A stretch of 64,000 nt of DNA, from positions 29,199,992 to 29,263,991 of the forward strand of contig CM077600.1 of assembly GCA_039654915.1 (NCBI GenBank). The letters run 5' to 3'. Under the pieces are notes generated by a model. It was not told where the DNA came from. It saw only the letters and a list, made by a program, of their open reading frames with translations, and made no database searches. A program made the position numbers and the translations under genes. The DNA is from Aquilaria yunnanensis (lineage: Eukaryota; Streptophyta; Magnoliopsida; Malvales; Thymelaeaceae). Positions 36,988 through 50,845 of this stretch are shown in pieces. Numbering within the stretch: the stretch's first letter is position 1; each line of letters opens with the position of its first letter.

Positions 36988-39867
36988 GGCCTAATCACCG
37001 CAAGGGTCCCTTAACTTGACTGAATCGAACAAGTCAGTCCCTCAACTGTAACTCAGCATTAGTTAGTCCTCCAACTGGGTAAATGAGCACGATTCAGTCC
37101 AATTGCTAACGGTTGAGCATCATGGGATGACACATGACAAAACGGCGTTAGATGAGGATCGAAACACACTTGTTCTACTGGCTCGACAGGCAGTCTAATT
37201 AAATTGAAGCTAGGGCTTGAGAACCCCAAATCGGCAGAGGTAGAGCATCCTAGTGAAGTCACCGGTGATGTCGAGAGCGAAGAGTTTCCTGGTGAAGTCA
37301 TTGGCGATGCCAACCAAGAAGTCCCCATAATCAGGGATGGAGAACTGGGTTGACCGGCCAAGAAGGCGTAGCAATTCTCTAGAAAATCTTTCATCTCGAT
37401 GCTTATTATTGTCTCCTTTGCTTTCTGATCTCCAAATTGGCTTTTAATTTCATTTAGTAATCCTTTAATATTTCAATCCTTTCCACTGATGTGTCATTGA
37501 CTGCCAAATAATGGGCAAGAAATAGGGGTTTAATTATATTGTTCTACGTTTTTATAAATGATATAATGAACATGCGCCTACTTTAAATAATAATAATAAT
37601 AATAATGAACATTTTTCTTTTGACGGATCCCTAAATGTTAAATTCATATAATTAATCAATTCTTTATTTTGAAGTATGGTTTGGAAATTGTACTAGAAAA
37701 CCAATAATGTTTAAAATATGCTATCTGTATCCTTTGCCTTAAATTATAATCACAACTTCCATCTTAATAAATTGAATAAAAATACCTCATGTGAAACAGA
37801 AAAAGTAATTGCCAAAATAATTGCAAAATTCCAAAGTAGCTCATGTCACTGAAATTTTTAGGAGTTGTTGGCAATGCTTTCTATTTGTTTTTTTTATCTT
37901 TGATCTCTAGAAACATAAAAATTAAAAGGTTTTGAGCATTGCCAAAAGAGCCCTTAATAATTAATTTTTTTTTTACTTGAAAATGACATATTAAGAACTA
38001 CTTAAGAAGTTGTAATTTCAGTAACGGAAATGTAAACGAAAATCACATTTATAATTCTTTTGTCAGGATTTCCTGTTTCATATTTTTAAAAAATACATAA
38101 TTAAAAAGACACATTTTTTTGTTTTATTGCAAAAAAAAAATTGAAAAAGAAAAAGAGTCAGATCAGCATCATCAATTAGAATAGAGGCCAAACGGCCTTC
38201 CCTCACATGCCATCACGTGCAGCTCCCCCGTTACCTAAGGACTGACTCGTCATGAGTTACCAAGTTGGATGGCAATTTGGTGGGTCGGGTCAGATTTGGG
38301 TTAGGTCATTCAGGTTCGGGTCTAGTCGGGTTAGTATGAATTCGGGTCCAGGTCGGGTTCAGGTCAGGTCATTTGGATTCGGGTTGATTTCAGGTTGAGT
38401 TGATTTCGGGTTCTGGTTGGGTTGGGCAGGGTTTATTTGGGTTCGGGTTTACTTCAAGTCGGGTCAATTTTAGTCTCGAGTAACTTGAGACCAACTTTCG
38501 GGTCAACCTTTGTGTTCACGTGGGTTATTAGTGTGAAGTCAAAACGATTGAATTTATTTATTTATTTTTAATTTAAATAAAATAATTTGATTTTTTGTGT
38601 GATTTAATTTAAATTAAATTCTCATTTTTTAGTATATTTAATTAAAATATTCATAAAAAATCTTCTTCATTATAGTTTAGTATATATTTAAGTAATTTAA
38701 CATTATTAGTAATATTTGATTGTTTTTCTAAACCTATACCCTTTAACTATCATTGTACAGATTATTCAAATCTTCACTCAGCTATCACTCAGACATACAC
38801 AATGACAATTTTGTTATGCTTATATTTCAATGAATTTTCTTTGAAATTACAATGAAATGCAAATTAAGTTCATTATCAGTGATTAAATTGTAAAATTTAA
38901 AAAATTTTGGGTGAAAGTGCAAAGATTTCAAAAATTTTAGGATCGATGTTGTAATTATTATGGGTGACTAAAATATATTTTTTTAAAATTTAGGTACTTT
39001 ATTGCACTATACTTAAAAGTATTAAGATGAATGTTGTAATTTTAATAATTACCTATTGAGATCGTTAAATTTTTTAAATATAAAAATTACTTCTGTTGAA
39101 AAAATCCAAATATGGGATTCACTAAATATGAATGTTTCTTCTCCATATAAGATATTTACAATATATAGAAGTCCTAAAAAAATAGAAGTTACTAAATATG
39201 GAAATCCTTTCTCAAAATATGAAAATTATTAAACATGAATATCTTAAAAAAAGAAATGAAACTTCTAAATATGAAAGTCTCATTTCCAAATATGAGACTT
39301 ACTAAATATGGAAGTACCAAAAAATGGAAGTTACTAATAACGGAAGTCACCATTCCTAAATATAAGACATACTGAATATGAAAGTCTCAAAAAACGGAAG
39401 TTACTAAACGTGGAAATCTCCATATTTAGGACTGAGTTAATATGGAAAATAATGAAAGAGGAAAGTTAAGGTTTAGGGTGAGGGTTAAAATCGGGTATTG
39501 TCGGGTTTAGTTATCGGGTCATCTCGGGTTCAGGTCAGGTCAGTCTCAGGTTTGGATCATTTCAGGTTCGGGTCAATTCAGGCTCGGGTCATTTCGGGTT
39601 TGGGTCATTTGGGTTCGGGTTTTCTCAGATTTCCCTTTAATCGGGTTAGAGTTCAGGTCAGGTTGAGTACATTCGAGTTCAGGTTGTTCACTTTTTTAGT
39701 CAAATCGGGTCAGGTCGGGCTTGGGTTCAGGTGGGTTGGGCCAGGTCATCGGGTCGGGTCCAATTTTGCCATTCCTAAAGTTGGAGGACTAGCTGATGCT
39801 GAGTTAAAGTTGAGGGATTGACTCATATGAGTCAGTCAAGTTAAGGGACCCCAGGGGTGATTAGGCC
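36988..39867. mobile_element. Mutator-like element (2.88 kb) with intact 9-bp target duplication
   Basis: The left end GGCCTAATCACC and the right end GGTGATTAGGCC start terminal inverted repeats of about 90 bp, which share CCCTTAACTTGACTGA and TAGTCCTCCAACT. TAAAATAAT is duplicated exactly outside both ends (36979-36987 and 39868-39876). No transposase is visible. A GC-richer patch (about 37100-37440) has two long overlapping minus-strand frames, which could be a captured gene fragment. A second element sits inside at 38269-39776. Confidence 0.95.
38269..39776. mobile_element. Nested hAT-like element with GGGTCGGGT arrays
   Basis: The ends ATGGCAATTTGG and, inverted, ATGGCAAAATTGG are short imperfect terminal inverted repeats. 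CAAGTTGG (38261-38268) and AAAGTTGG (39777-39784) form a near-perfect 8-bp target duplication, as expected for hAT. Both ends carry arrays of GGGTCGGGT / TTCGGGTCA words (38278-38510 and 39490-39760). The middle (38530-39470) is AT-rich, with repeated 'tccaaatatg...actaaatatggaa' type units. Confidence 0.6.
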
Positions 39868-39896
39868 TAAAATAATCCAACGGCTTCAACGTTTGA

Positions 39897-39936
39897 AAAC
39901 CCTAAACTTTCAGATCTGAAACGCCGAACATAAATA
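39897..39936 (+). promoter_or_regulatory. Telo-box and TATA-like element of the ARF1 promoter
   Basis: AAACCCTAA at 39897-39905 is a telo-box, common in promoters of plant housekeeping genes, and TAAATA at 39931-39936 is a TATA-like box. Both lie directly downstream of the MULE target duplication (ends 39876). A pyrimidine-rich leader and a likely 5' UTR intron (about 39992-40438, CAG/GTGCG to GATAG/GTTTT) follow. Confidence 0.55.
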
Positions 39937-40459
39937 GCGGCGAACAGAGCAAGTTCGCTCATCGCCAGTTTCCTTCCTTTCTACCCCTCAGGTGCGATGG
40001 CCTGTCTGTTGGATGCTAGAGTTCCTGATCTGTGTTTCTTTCTATCGATCTGGATCTTGATGTTTCCTTTCCCTCTCGTTGGGCTTTTCGATTCTTCGTA
40101 TTTTATCTGCCGTGTCTTCTTGCTAAGATATTCATCGCTGAATGTGGGTCACTGCGTTTTATGCGCTTCAAAATAGTTAATCTAGTTTGTGATCTTAGGA
40201 TAAAAGAAAAATCTGGAGGCTGTTCGATTCATGTTGATTTTACCCTCGCATTTTAAAGATTCAGTGTAACCATCCCTAATGTTATTATTTTGCTTGATTT
40301 GATAGATTTGGGATAAGGACCTACACTGGGGGTGGGGCGGCATTTATGAATCCGTGCCTATTTCTTTCATGTTGCGTAGGAACGTTTGAGTGATCGAGTC
40401 ATGAATGTTGTTTGATTGGGTGTGTATGATATTGATAGGTTTTCGGGGCCTGAAATTAG

Positions 40460-42647
<2,188 letters not shown>

Positions 42648-44353
42648 GTGATGGATGAATTTCGGAAGAGGATCTAGCTGCAAGTTGGTTGATATGAGCT
42701 ATTCCCTGATGACATGGCTTCTGAATTTCTTCTGCACTTCAGTTGTTGGGAGAACTTAACTCCTGTAGTAGCTAAAATCTTTTACTGCTTTTAGATTGCT
42801 GCACTGCAAAGCATGTAGATGTGAAAGTATATTCTTGCTTCAGAGGTTAATCGGTTCAGTTTGAAATGTATGATCAAGTGTGGCATTCCCTTTTCTTTCT
42901 TCCTTGCCTTTTGACATGGAGGATGGGGATGGCAATATTGGATTTACCTGGGAAACCCACCTAGTTCATTGAATCTGAATCTAATCGGGCCCAATAAGAC
43001 AATTCTTAGGTTGTACCATGTTTAAAGTAATTGAAGATCTTCATCCATACGTGCTCTTAGCATTAAAAGTGCGACCTTCAGTGTATATACACGTGGTATA
43101 AGTTTTGCTTCTTTCTGCAGAGCTTCCGAGCAAACAATATAATAGTCCTTTTAAGGCAGAAAAACAACGTTCATGATGCCTGTGATTCGGAAGACGCGTT
43201 GTGAGTCTTGTGACGAGTCTGGAAACTGTCTGGATGAGACCATGGAACTTGTGTAGAGGCCACTTTGGTACTTGGAATGCGGCCAGAGCTCGACTTAGCC
43301 TTGTAACATCTGTTTGGTTATATGAGATCTGGTTCAAGAATTGCGAAATGCTGGTGAAAACCCAACTACATTGTATTGTCAGAATTCTTTGTACTATAAC
43401 ATTAGACTCCTATTTACACAGGAAATTAGGAAAAAAATTTCATCTCGGCCATCAGACTCCTATTTTTTCTACCATCCTTACGCGAATTATTGTGAGATTC
43501 CACCTTCCGTCAATTTTTCTCAGTTCCATATAGGCTACCAAGTTGATAAATTGAATATACTTCAAAGCTAAAAGAAACTAAATAGATCTTCTGCGGCTGT
43601 TCTAAGTATTACTATCTTTTGCATCGATGATTTCTCATTTAAAATTTTGACACCAAATTACAAGCTGCATCTCCATATATTCTTCTCTTCAGAACTCGCC
43701 CAGATGGTAGTACAATTCACATAAAATATGCAACAGATATTCCCTATGAACTAACCAATGGCTGAATTTGAATTTCTTGTCCCTCCGAGGGCATCCCATA
43801 AAAATGAAATTTCATTTTCCTTTACTAGTTGAGTGATAGATTATATAAAACATTTCTAAAACGACAGACTGAGGCTAGTTAAATATCAAATATGGACAAG
43901 AAGCTGGTTTATTCAAAGGGAAAATTGTACTATAACAATCTATAATGATGTTGAGTCATCAGGGACCGTCATCAAACAGTGGACTCACTTGGTTCATAAC
44001 CAACCCCATACTAACGCTATTCGAAACCATATTGATAACCCGCTGGAAGATGAGAGCCATAGGCATAGGCAGGCTTACTGGGATTCTGGACCAAGGCCAG
44101 AGTTTTGGGCAAGCTCAAGAGGTCCAGGCTCAGCCTAGCAAGTTATACAGCTCATTGCAAGGATTGATAAGCAAGTGATACCCCAAACAACATCGATCGA
44201 GGAAAGCAAATGCTCTAAAATAAAATCAAATACAAAGATTCTCTCTCCATAGGCTCGCCTTGAATCAAAGATTCTTTCTCCATAGGCTCGCCCTGAATTA
44301 CGCACTAAGCTACAGAAAATTCAAGGATACAAAGAACCAAAACGCGTATCACT
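42648..44353. other. Intergenic region between convergent ARF1 and RPT6
   Basis: Both ends should contain 3' UTRs. The ARF1 side to about 42900 is UTR-like. A 33-bp direct repeat (CCATAGGCTCGCC twice) is at 44248-44295. ORFs at 43041-43571 are in several frames and unrecognised. Confidence 0.45.
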
Positions 44354-47300
44354 TCACTTCCACAGCTTGCGCAAAGACATGTTCTTTTCGGTCTCCTTTT
44401 TCATTACCTTCGCCACAGCCATCTCGAAGTCTTCCTGTGTTACATGAACTCTCCTTTCCCTTAAAGCAAACATTCCTGCTTCTGTGCACACCGCCTGCGA
44501 ATGAAAAAACATTCAGCTCAGCCTGAACCAACCCCACACAAATTTCCCACCAAAAAGGGCAAAAAAAAAAAAAAAACATGTTTCTCCAGAAATTGCAATT
44601 TCTTTCTTTCTTCCACAAAACTGCAATCATAAATTATGGTTTCAAGGACAAACCTTCAGCTCTGCTCCTGATGCACCATTCATTTTCTCGGCAATTTTTT
44701 TCAAATCAATCCCACGCATCAAATTCATTTTTCTCGAATGAATCTTCAAAATATCAAAACGTGACTGCACAGAGCCATGAATACCACACAGTTTCAGTTA
44801 AACCATCTAAAAGCAGAGCAATTCAATATTACATACCCCCTAAAACACCACAGTAGAATGCAACATTGCTGTGCAGCAGACCCATTTCAATGCTCACAGA
44901 ACAAGTCACATCATACAATAGGAACAGCAATAGAGCAATACTGCATAGGTGTGCAAACGAATAAATAAAACATAAGCACATGAATGTGAAATCATTTATT
45001 TTATGAACTCAACAGCTATTTATCCAAATAGTGAATAGCACAATTTTGTTTAAACGAACTGAACAATTATTTGTCCAAGTAGTCTTTTAGTTAAATGCTT
45101 AGTTTATCTCTTTTATTTTCACCTTTTACTGATATGCTGGGAGTTTATTCGATGTTACATCCATAGCAGGATTATATGCAATCCTTCACTACTGTGCAAA
45201 AGTCATTTGCTGGCATAATAATCTCTGATCATTACCTCCTCATTAGGATTTGGAAACTCAATCTTCCTGTCAATTCGTCCAGGCCTAAGAAGCGCTTGGT
45301 CCAGGATATCAATCCTATTTGTGGCCATTAGGACCTGTCGAATTGAGTTATGTAGTAGTTAGGCAAGTTGAAGGATGGTTCCAAACTATCAAAACTATTC
45401 ATACATGCATTCTGAATCATGATTTCTACCTTGATTTTGTTTGAGGCTTCGAAACCATCAAGCTGATTGAGAAGCTCCAACATAGTCCTCTGTACCTCAC
45501 TGTCACCATTGCCACTTCCAGATTCCATTCGAGCAGAGCCAATACTGTCAATCTCATCCATAAATATGATAGATGGCGCATGCTCCCTGCATAAACACAA
45601 AACATGATCAGAATCACAAATTACGGCATGAGATGCAAAATATGAAAAAGTCAGGAAACTGGACAAATAATGTAATGTCTAGACCAGAAGGCAAGATTTC
45701 CCTACAACTATGATCACTATTATTTTGAAAGATATTTCTACATTATAACATGCTCAAAATTCAGAATTTTCTGAAAGAGAACAAATTAAGCAGTTGCATC
45801 TCCAGATGTTATTTCAGATAATCGACAAAATAGTGATCTACTGTACTATAAAACAATAAGTGGAGAATCACAAACCTAGCCATAACGAAAAGTTCTCTAA
45901 CCATTCTTGAGCCCTCTCCAATGTACTTTTGAACTAACTCAGAACCAGAGACCCTGATGAAAGTACAATCTGTGTGGTGCGCCACTGCCCTGGCTAACAG
46001 TGTTTTCCCTGTACCAGGTGGTCCATACAGCAAGACACCCTATAACACGTCAAAGAAATCAGGAGATGCACTTGCCCCCTACAAATTGAACACATAGAGC
46101 ACTGAAACTCAGTGGTATCAAATAACCTTTGGTTGTGCTATTCCAAGACTCTCAAACAACTCAGGATGTTTTATAGGAAGCTCAATGACCTGAAACAAAG
46201 ACATTAAATGTACTACAAAGCAAGCCACATAATTGGGAAAACAAAACATAAGAAGAAAGAAAAAATTTAAAAAAATGTTGAAGAAATATTAAAGGATGGG
46301 TATAATGAACCTCTTTTATCTCCTTAATTTGCTGGTCAAGCCCACCAATCATGTCATATGTAGAATCAGGTACCTTTTCCACTTTCATAAGATTAACCAA
46401 AGGATCTACCTTGCTAGGTAAGATCAAGTGCAGAACATAGCTGTCATTACGCAGAGCAACTCTTGTTGAAGGGGTGATCTTTGTGATATCAATGTTCTTA
46501 TCAATATCAACGACATATTTTCCTTCTGGATGAACCTGGAAGTCAAAAGGAAATATGCAACAGCAGGACAAAGACAAATAGTCCATGCAGGCCATTCAGA
46601 CATTCAAGGGAAACAAATAAGCCAGAACACCCAGAAGCAACTTCCTACCTTAACTAGGACCTTATTTTTTCCCATGACTTTAACAGCTTCACCAACATAT
46701 GATCCAGGCTCCTGAAGCAGCTGGAGTTCTTCTTTAAGCATTTTTACTGCCAAATGTGCAAGATCAACAATATTACAGACAGATCCCAAATGTAAAACAT
46801 TAAAGCAGACACACGAAGAAGCAAACATGATAAAGTACAGAAAAAAGGAACACATTGTCTATTGTGGTTGTATATCTTTTCTCCTTTTTACAGAACAAAT
46901 AGGTAAATATAAAAAAGCACCACAGGTGGTTCCGGGGATCTAATCCTATCAATCAATCAATCAACTAAGCCTTAATCCTACCCACAAGAATAAAGACCCA
47001 AATATATTTCCTTGTTACAGTGTGCTAAAACCTCAACCTACTTCATATGACCAATATTCCTCACACCAAGCCCCATACTATATTAAGGGAAATCTTCAGT
47101 AGGCTTATTGGCCCGAGTAACATTCATATCCACAACAGATAAAATTCAGATATGATTTGTTTGAGGGATGTGAGAAACAACCAAACTTAGAGGACTTTAA
47201 AGCTTACCATTCTACCGGCATATTCACATCTTCTGAACTTTTCTACCTTCTAGATCTTCTATAACAGTAGACCTTTTTCTTCCCAGCAGATTGAAAATTC

Positions 47301-47504
47301 AAATTAAAAACAACTCAAACACACCCTAGCCAAAAAAAAAAAAAACTGATATGTGCCTAAAAATTTAGAAGTCTAGTCGGCTCTTACGTGGATGTTTTTG
47401 TCCAGTTGTCAGCAAGCTATTAGATTACCTGGCAATTGTGTGAGATGTTTCTGGATGGGGTCAAGAGGATTCTAATTCCTTGTATAAAGGGGTGAAGCTC
47501 TTGT

Positions 47505-47542
<38 letters not shown>

Positions 47543-49455
47543 GTTTGTTCTTCTTCTCCTACCTTAATCCTGCTTCTCATCTCCTCTCTGTCAATGTCTG
47601 ATCCTACCCCTTAGCTCTCTTCTTTCTTCTACAGGCTTTCTGCTTCTTTTCTCCTCATTTCTTTTGGTGGTTTATCAGAGAAGCTATATAAGAATCTAGG
47701 ATCATAACATTTGGTATCAGAGTTGATGTTCCTCGAATTTCAGAGCCAATGTTCCTTGGACTGATTCTTTCAATGACAAAAGTCCCGTGCGTAGGCGTAG
47801 TGCCAGCGAGAATCAAGCTGGTCCTGAGGCAATCTGCTCTTAACACCTGCCAACTGTTCGACGAAAAGCCTAAGCAAGTTTTGGTTCTGGCCATGGCTGA
47901 AACACAACAATCAGCGTGGATGATGGAGTTCAATGAATGGGTTCAGTGGATGGAGACCAGAATGCAACAAACACGTCGAGAACTTCAGGCAACAGCGGAG
48001 CTACAGGCTGCTAATGCTCAGGCCATTGCTGACCTCAAGCTGAAATTTGGTCTGCCGATTATGGAGCCAGCAAAGGGAGTGAGGGCTGATTCTACAGCAG
48101 CCACAGGAGCTCAGAATGGCCTTGAACGACAGGAACAAAGGGCTGGTGCTGGGTCTGAAGATGGATAGGGAGCTTCCACTAAGCTCATGCGAGTCAGTTC
48201 TCCCAAATTCAATTGTGAGCTTAAGATGTTTGATGAAAAGGATAGAAATAAAGCTGATCAGACTGTGGTCAACAAAGAATATCACGGAATGAATAGTACC
48301 ATTGATAAACAATTCAGACCACAAGGTCTAACTAGGCAATGCTCAAATATTGTTGTTGACTATTCAAAAGAGCACACATATTCGGCCTCTATAGAGAGTC
48401 AAGACCCAGCCATGACTTGTTCAGCTTTCAGCAATAAAAAAGATACAGCAGCCACTAAACACACAGAAGAATTTGCAGCAGAGGCCAACATTAAGGTAGT
48501 TAAGAATGTGGCTAAGGATGACGGAAGATGGCACATTAACGAGGCAACAAATGTTGCAAAAATCCAAGGTTGTGTTATTAAGAGATGGTTGTACTCTCTA
48601 AGTGGCAAAGATGCATACTCAAATAGGTTACCAGATATGAGCCAAGAGAAGAATAGGAATATAGGCAGCAAGATTGCAGTCAACGTGATCAGCATAAATC
48701 AAGGCAAGCATAAGGAGCAATGGGTTCTTGTTAAAACTTCAATTGAAGGCTACAGTGGTGATATCAATGATCCTTTTGAAGCTGACCTCAAACTGGCTTC
48801 TCGGACTCAGAAATCAACGAGGGAACAGGATGACAACTTTGCTAGTGCAGGTCATAACGTCATAGGGTGGAATGAAGTGTTGAGAGGTTGCAAAGTAGCT
48901 TCAGGTGTTGATGAAGTAATTGGACAGCAGCTTCTATTGATCATCAATGGATTTGAGGGTGCATATGTTGATTACTTGAACATTCCGAGAGCACCCCAAC
49001 AACCAAAGTGTCTAGTTCTTGGATATTCCACAATTCCCCGTAGTGGGCAAGGGTGAATCCAAGGGGAGTATGGCACTTAAAGCAACTAGTAATAAGACAT
49101 AGCAAGTTGGTTTTTATTTACTTCTATTGCAATTTTGGTTTGGTTGTCATTACATAATGTGGCTGAATTCTCTTCAAAAAAAAGTTAGGCTGGTTCTACA
49201 TGTTCTCATCCTTGAGGGCAAGGATGTTTTGAGGGAGAGGCACTGATATGTGCCTAAAAATTTAGAATTCTAGGCTGCTGTTACATGGATGTTTTGATCC
49301 AGTTGTCAGCAACCTATTAGATTACTTGGCAATTGTGTGAGATGTTTCTGGATGGGGTCAAGAGGAATCTAATTCCTCGTATAAAGGGGTGAAGCTCTTG
49401 TAACCGATGCTAATGTTGAATGATGAATTGGAACTTCTCTCCTTGCGTGTTTCTG

Positions 49456-49487
<32 letters not shown>

Positions 49488-50074
49488 GTTTGTTTGTTCT
49501 TCTCCTACCTTAATCTTGCTTTTCATCTCCTCTCTGTCAACGTCTGATCCTACCCCTTAGCTCTCTTCTTTCTTTCTTCTACTGGCTTTCTGCTTCTTTT
49601 CTACTTATTTCTTTTGGTGGTTTATCAGAGAAGCTATCTTAGAATCTAGGATCATAGCAAAAACAAGAAGAAGAAGAAGACGAAGCGCAATTTTGATAAT
49701 CCAGCAGCCATTGCTTCTCAAATAGCAATTTTTTCTTGGATGAGTCTAACCTTAAATTGAAACAATGTCAAAAATCCTAATCAACAAAGGACTTAAGCGA
49801 TGATAGTTATGCCACAAAAGGGACTTAGGGTTTGGGAAAAAGAAAACGAAGTGAAGGCGACTCAGAACCAACCTCTGGAATTGAGTTCATTGCGCTGAGC
49901 TTCGAGACGATGAAGATTGTTTTCCTTCTGGCGGACCTGGAGACCAAGCTCCTGCAAGGCTAATTGATAGTATTGCCTGAGGCCTTCTCCTCTCCCAGCG
50001 CCGCCCTTGGCGTTGCAAATCTCCTCTGGCGCCGCCATCTCTGGCTGCTTCCTGTCTACTCCAACAGTCGTCAT
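44354..50074 (-). CDS. RPT6: 26S proteasome regulatory ATPase RPT6 (subunit 8)
   Basis: Nine exons on the minus strand join in frame: 50074-49873, 46746-46649, 46535-46311, 46189-46127, 46039-45876, 45586-45430, 45334-45236, 44764-44654 and 44494-44354. The product is 419 residues, the known length of plant RPT6. It has an N-terminal coiled coil ([10 protein letters not shown]), the OB region ([20 protein letters not shown]), Walker A GPPGTGKT, Walker B IIFMDEID, an arginine-finger region ([10 protein letters not shown]) and the C-terminal tail SLRKLWK. RPT6 is one of six AAA+ ATPases in the ring that unfolds ubiquitinated substrates for the 20S core. All motifs are intact. Intron 1 (46747-49872) is unusually long because it holds an antisense LTR retrotransposon. 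Confidence 0.97.
47749..48168 (+). CDS. Gag-like N-terminal ORF of the intronic retrotransposon
   Basis: A 139-codon frame follows the primer-binding site. An alternative start at 47893 gives [19 protein letters not shown] followed by a glutamine-rich coiled coil, a layout common at the start of plant Ty3 gag proteins. It ends at a TAG 15 bases before the next ORF. Because there are no CCHC motifs or other gag landmarks, the assignment rests on position and composition. Confidence 0.5.
   Translation: MFLGLILSMTKVPCVGVVPARIKLVLRQSALNTCQLFDEKPKQVLVLAMAETQQSAWMMEFNEWVQWMETRMQQTRRELQATAELQAANAQAIADLKLKFGLPIMEPAKGVRADSTAATGAQNGLERQEQRAGAGSEDG
48187..49056 (+). CDS. Unrecognised 289-codon ORF in the retrotransposon
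   Basis: This is the longest ORF of the window outside spliced genes. It begins [18 protein letters not shown]; the SPKFN stretch faintly recalls the '(P)KFdG' entry of gag, but the rest matches no gag, protease, RT, RNase H or integrase motif. The protein is polar, lysine- and asparagine-rich, with no membrane segments. It fills the place where gag-pol is expected. It may be a captured host sequence, a composite of internal rearrangements, or a novel element-encoded protein. Function unknown. Confidence 0.6.
   Translation: MRVSSPKFNCELKMFDEKDRNKADQTVVNKEYHGMNSTIDKQFRPQGLTRQCSNIVVDYSKEHTYSASIESQDPAMTCSAFSNKKDTAATKHTEEFAAEANIKVVKNVAKDDGRWHINEATNVAKIQGCVIKRWLYSLSGKDAYSNRLPDMSQEKNRNIGSKIAVNVISINQGKHKEQWVLVKTSIEGYSGDINDPFEADLKLASRTQKSTREQDDNFASAGHNVIGWNEVLRGCKVASGVDEVIGQQLLLIINGFEGAYVDYLNIPRAPQQPKCLVLGYSTIPRSGQG
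49825..49833 (-). promoter_or_regulatory. Telo-box at the start of RPT6 intron 1
   Basis: TTAGGGTTT on the plus strand (AAACCCTAA on the coding strand) lies about 40 bp inside intron 1. Telo-boxes near the transcription start are frequent in plant housekeeping genes; the ARF1 promoter nearby has one as well. Confidence 0.45.
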
Positions 50075-50217
50075 TGCTTTTCTTCGAGATCAAGATTTCA
50101 AATTCGATTGAAAGTTCTTCTTTGAAAGAGTCGATTGGGAGTTCTATTTGTTTGCCCAAAAATCTTGAAGGAGTTCCAACTGGGAATTAACCTGCTTCAG
50201 TTTTGGTGTCGGTAAAG

Positions 50218-50690
50218 TTGGGGCGATCGCTATTCGGTTCAAACCGAAAAAATCGAAATAATTAAAATTTTTTGTTTGGTTAATTCGGTAATTTGGTTCG
50301 GTTTGGTTTCAATTTTAAATTTTGGTTAATTTGGTAACTAAATTAACCAAAATGTTTTATATTAGATTTTTAATTTTTTTTTTCATAAACAATAAAGCTA
50401 CAAACTAACCCAAATTAGCTTAGATTCTTGTTTTCTTTCTTTCTATGGACAATAAATCTTCTATATGAAATTTGAAAAGAAAAACAATGTTTCTCTCTCA
50501 TTTTCTCTCTTATAGAATTTGACTCTCATTTTTTTTAGTTAATTTGAAACATTTCGGTTTGGTTTGAATTTGGTTTTATATACTAATTTAGTTTATTCAG
50601 TTTTTTATTATCCAAAATCGAAAACCAAATAAACCAATTAATTTGGTTCGATTTACGCTGAAAAAACCGAATAATCACCCCTAGTAAAGG
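50218..50690. mobile_element. Possible hAT-like MITE upstream of RPT6
   Basis: GGGGCGATCGCTATTCGGTT at the left pairs roughly with the reverse of the right end, GGGGTGATTATTCGGTT. Both ends are followed by CGGTTTGGTTT / AACCGAAAT-type repeats. GTAAAG occurs on both sides, but a full 8-bp duplication is not clear. It lies about 150 bp upstream of the RPT6 start codon. Confidence 0.5.
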
Positions 50691-50845
50691 CAAGGGAGAA
50701 AGTAATAAGCTAATGCAAGGGTAAAGGCCACGTGCCCTCCCTAAACTATCTCTAATGTGGGGAATTATCTTGAAAGTATGAAATGTTGCATTAATCGTCA
50801 TCAAATTATTTAATTATTACATCTGTCATCTTTCCATTATATCAG

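Larger units (their letters stand above)
47347..49659 (+). mobile_element. Non-autonomous LTR retrotransposon in RPT6 intron 1
   Basis: LTRs are 47347-47709 (363 bp) and 49244-49659 (416 bp), both starting TGATATGTGCC and ending in CA. The size difference comes mainly from a block lost next to the CT microsatellite of the left LTR. AAAAC is duplicated exactly outside (47342-47346 and 49660-49664). A primer-binding site TGGTATCAGAG (initiator Met tRNA) is at 47712-47722, and a purine run GAGGGAGAGG at 49231-49240 serves as polypurine tract. Only 1.5 kb lies between the LTRs, with no protease, reverse transcriptase or integrase. The element is antisense to RPT6. Confidence 0.95.

Noticed and set aside
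44349..44630. 93-codon minus ORF as a separate gene
   Set aside because: It is a shifted frame over the last RPT6 exon and its intron.
47347..49659. Complete autonomous retrotransposon
   Set aside because: There is no protease, reverse transcriptase, RNase H or integrase, and only 1.5 kb lies between the LTRs.
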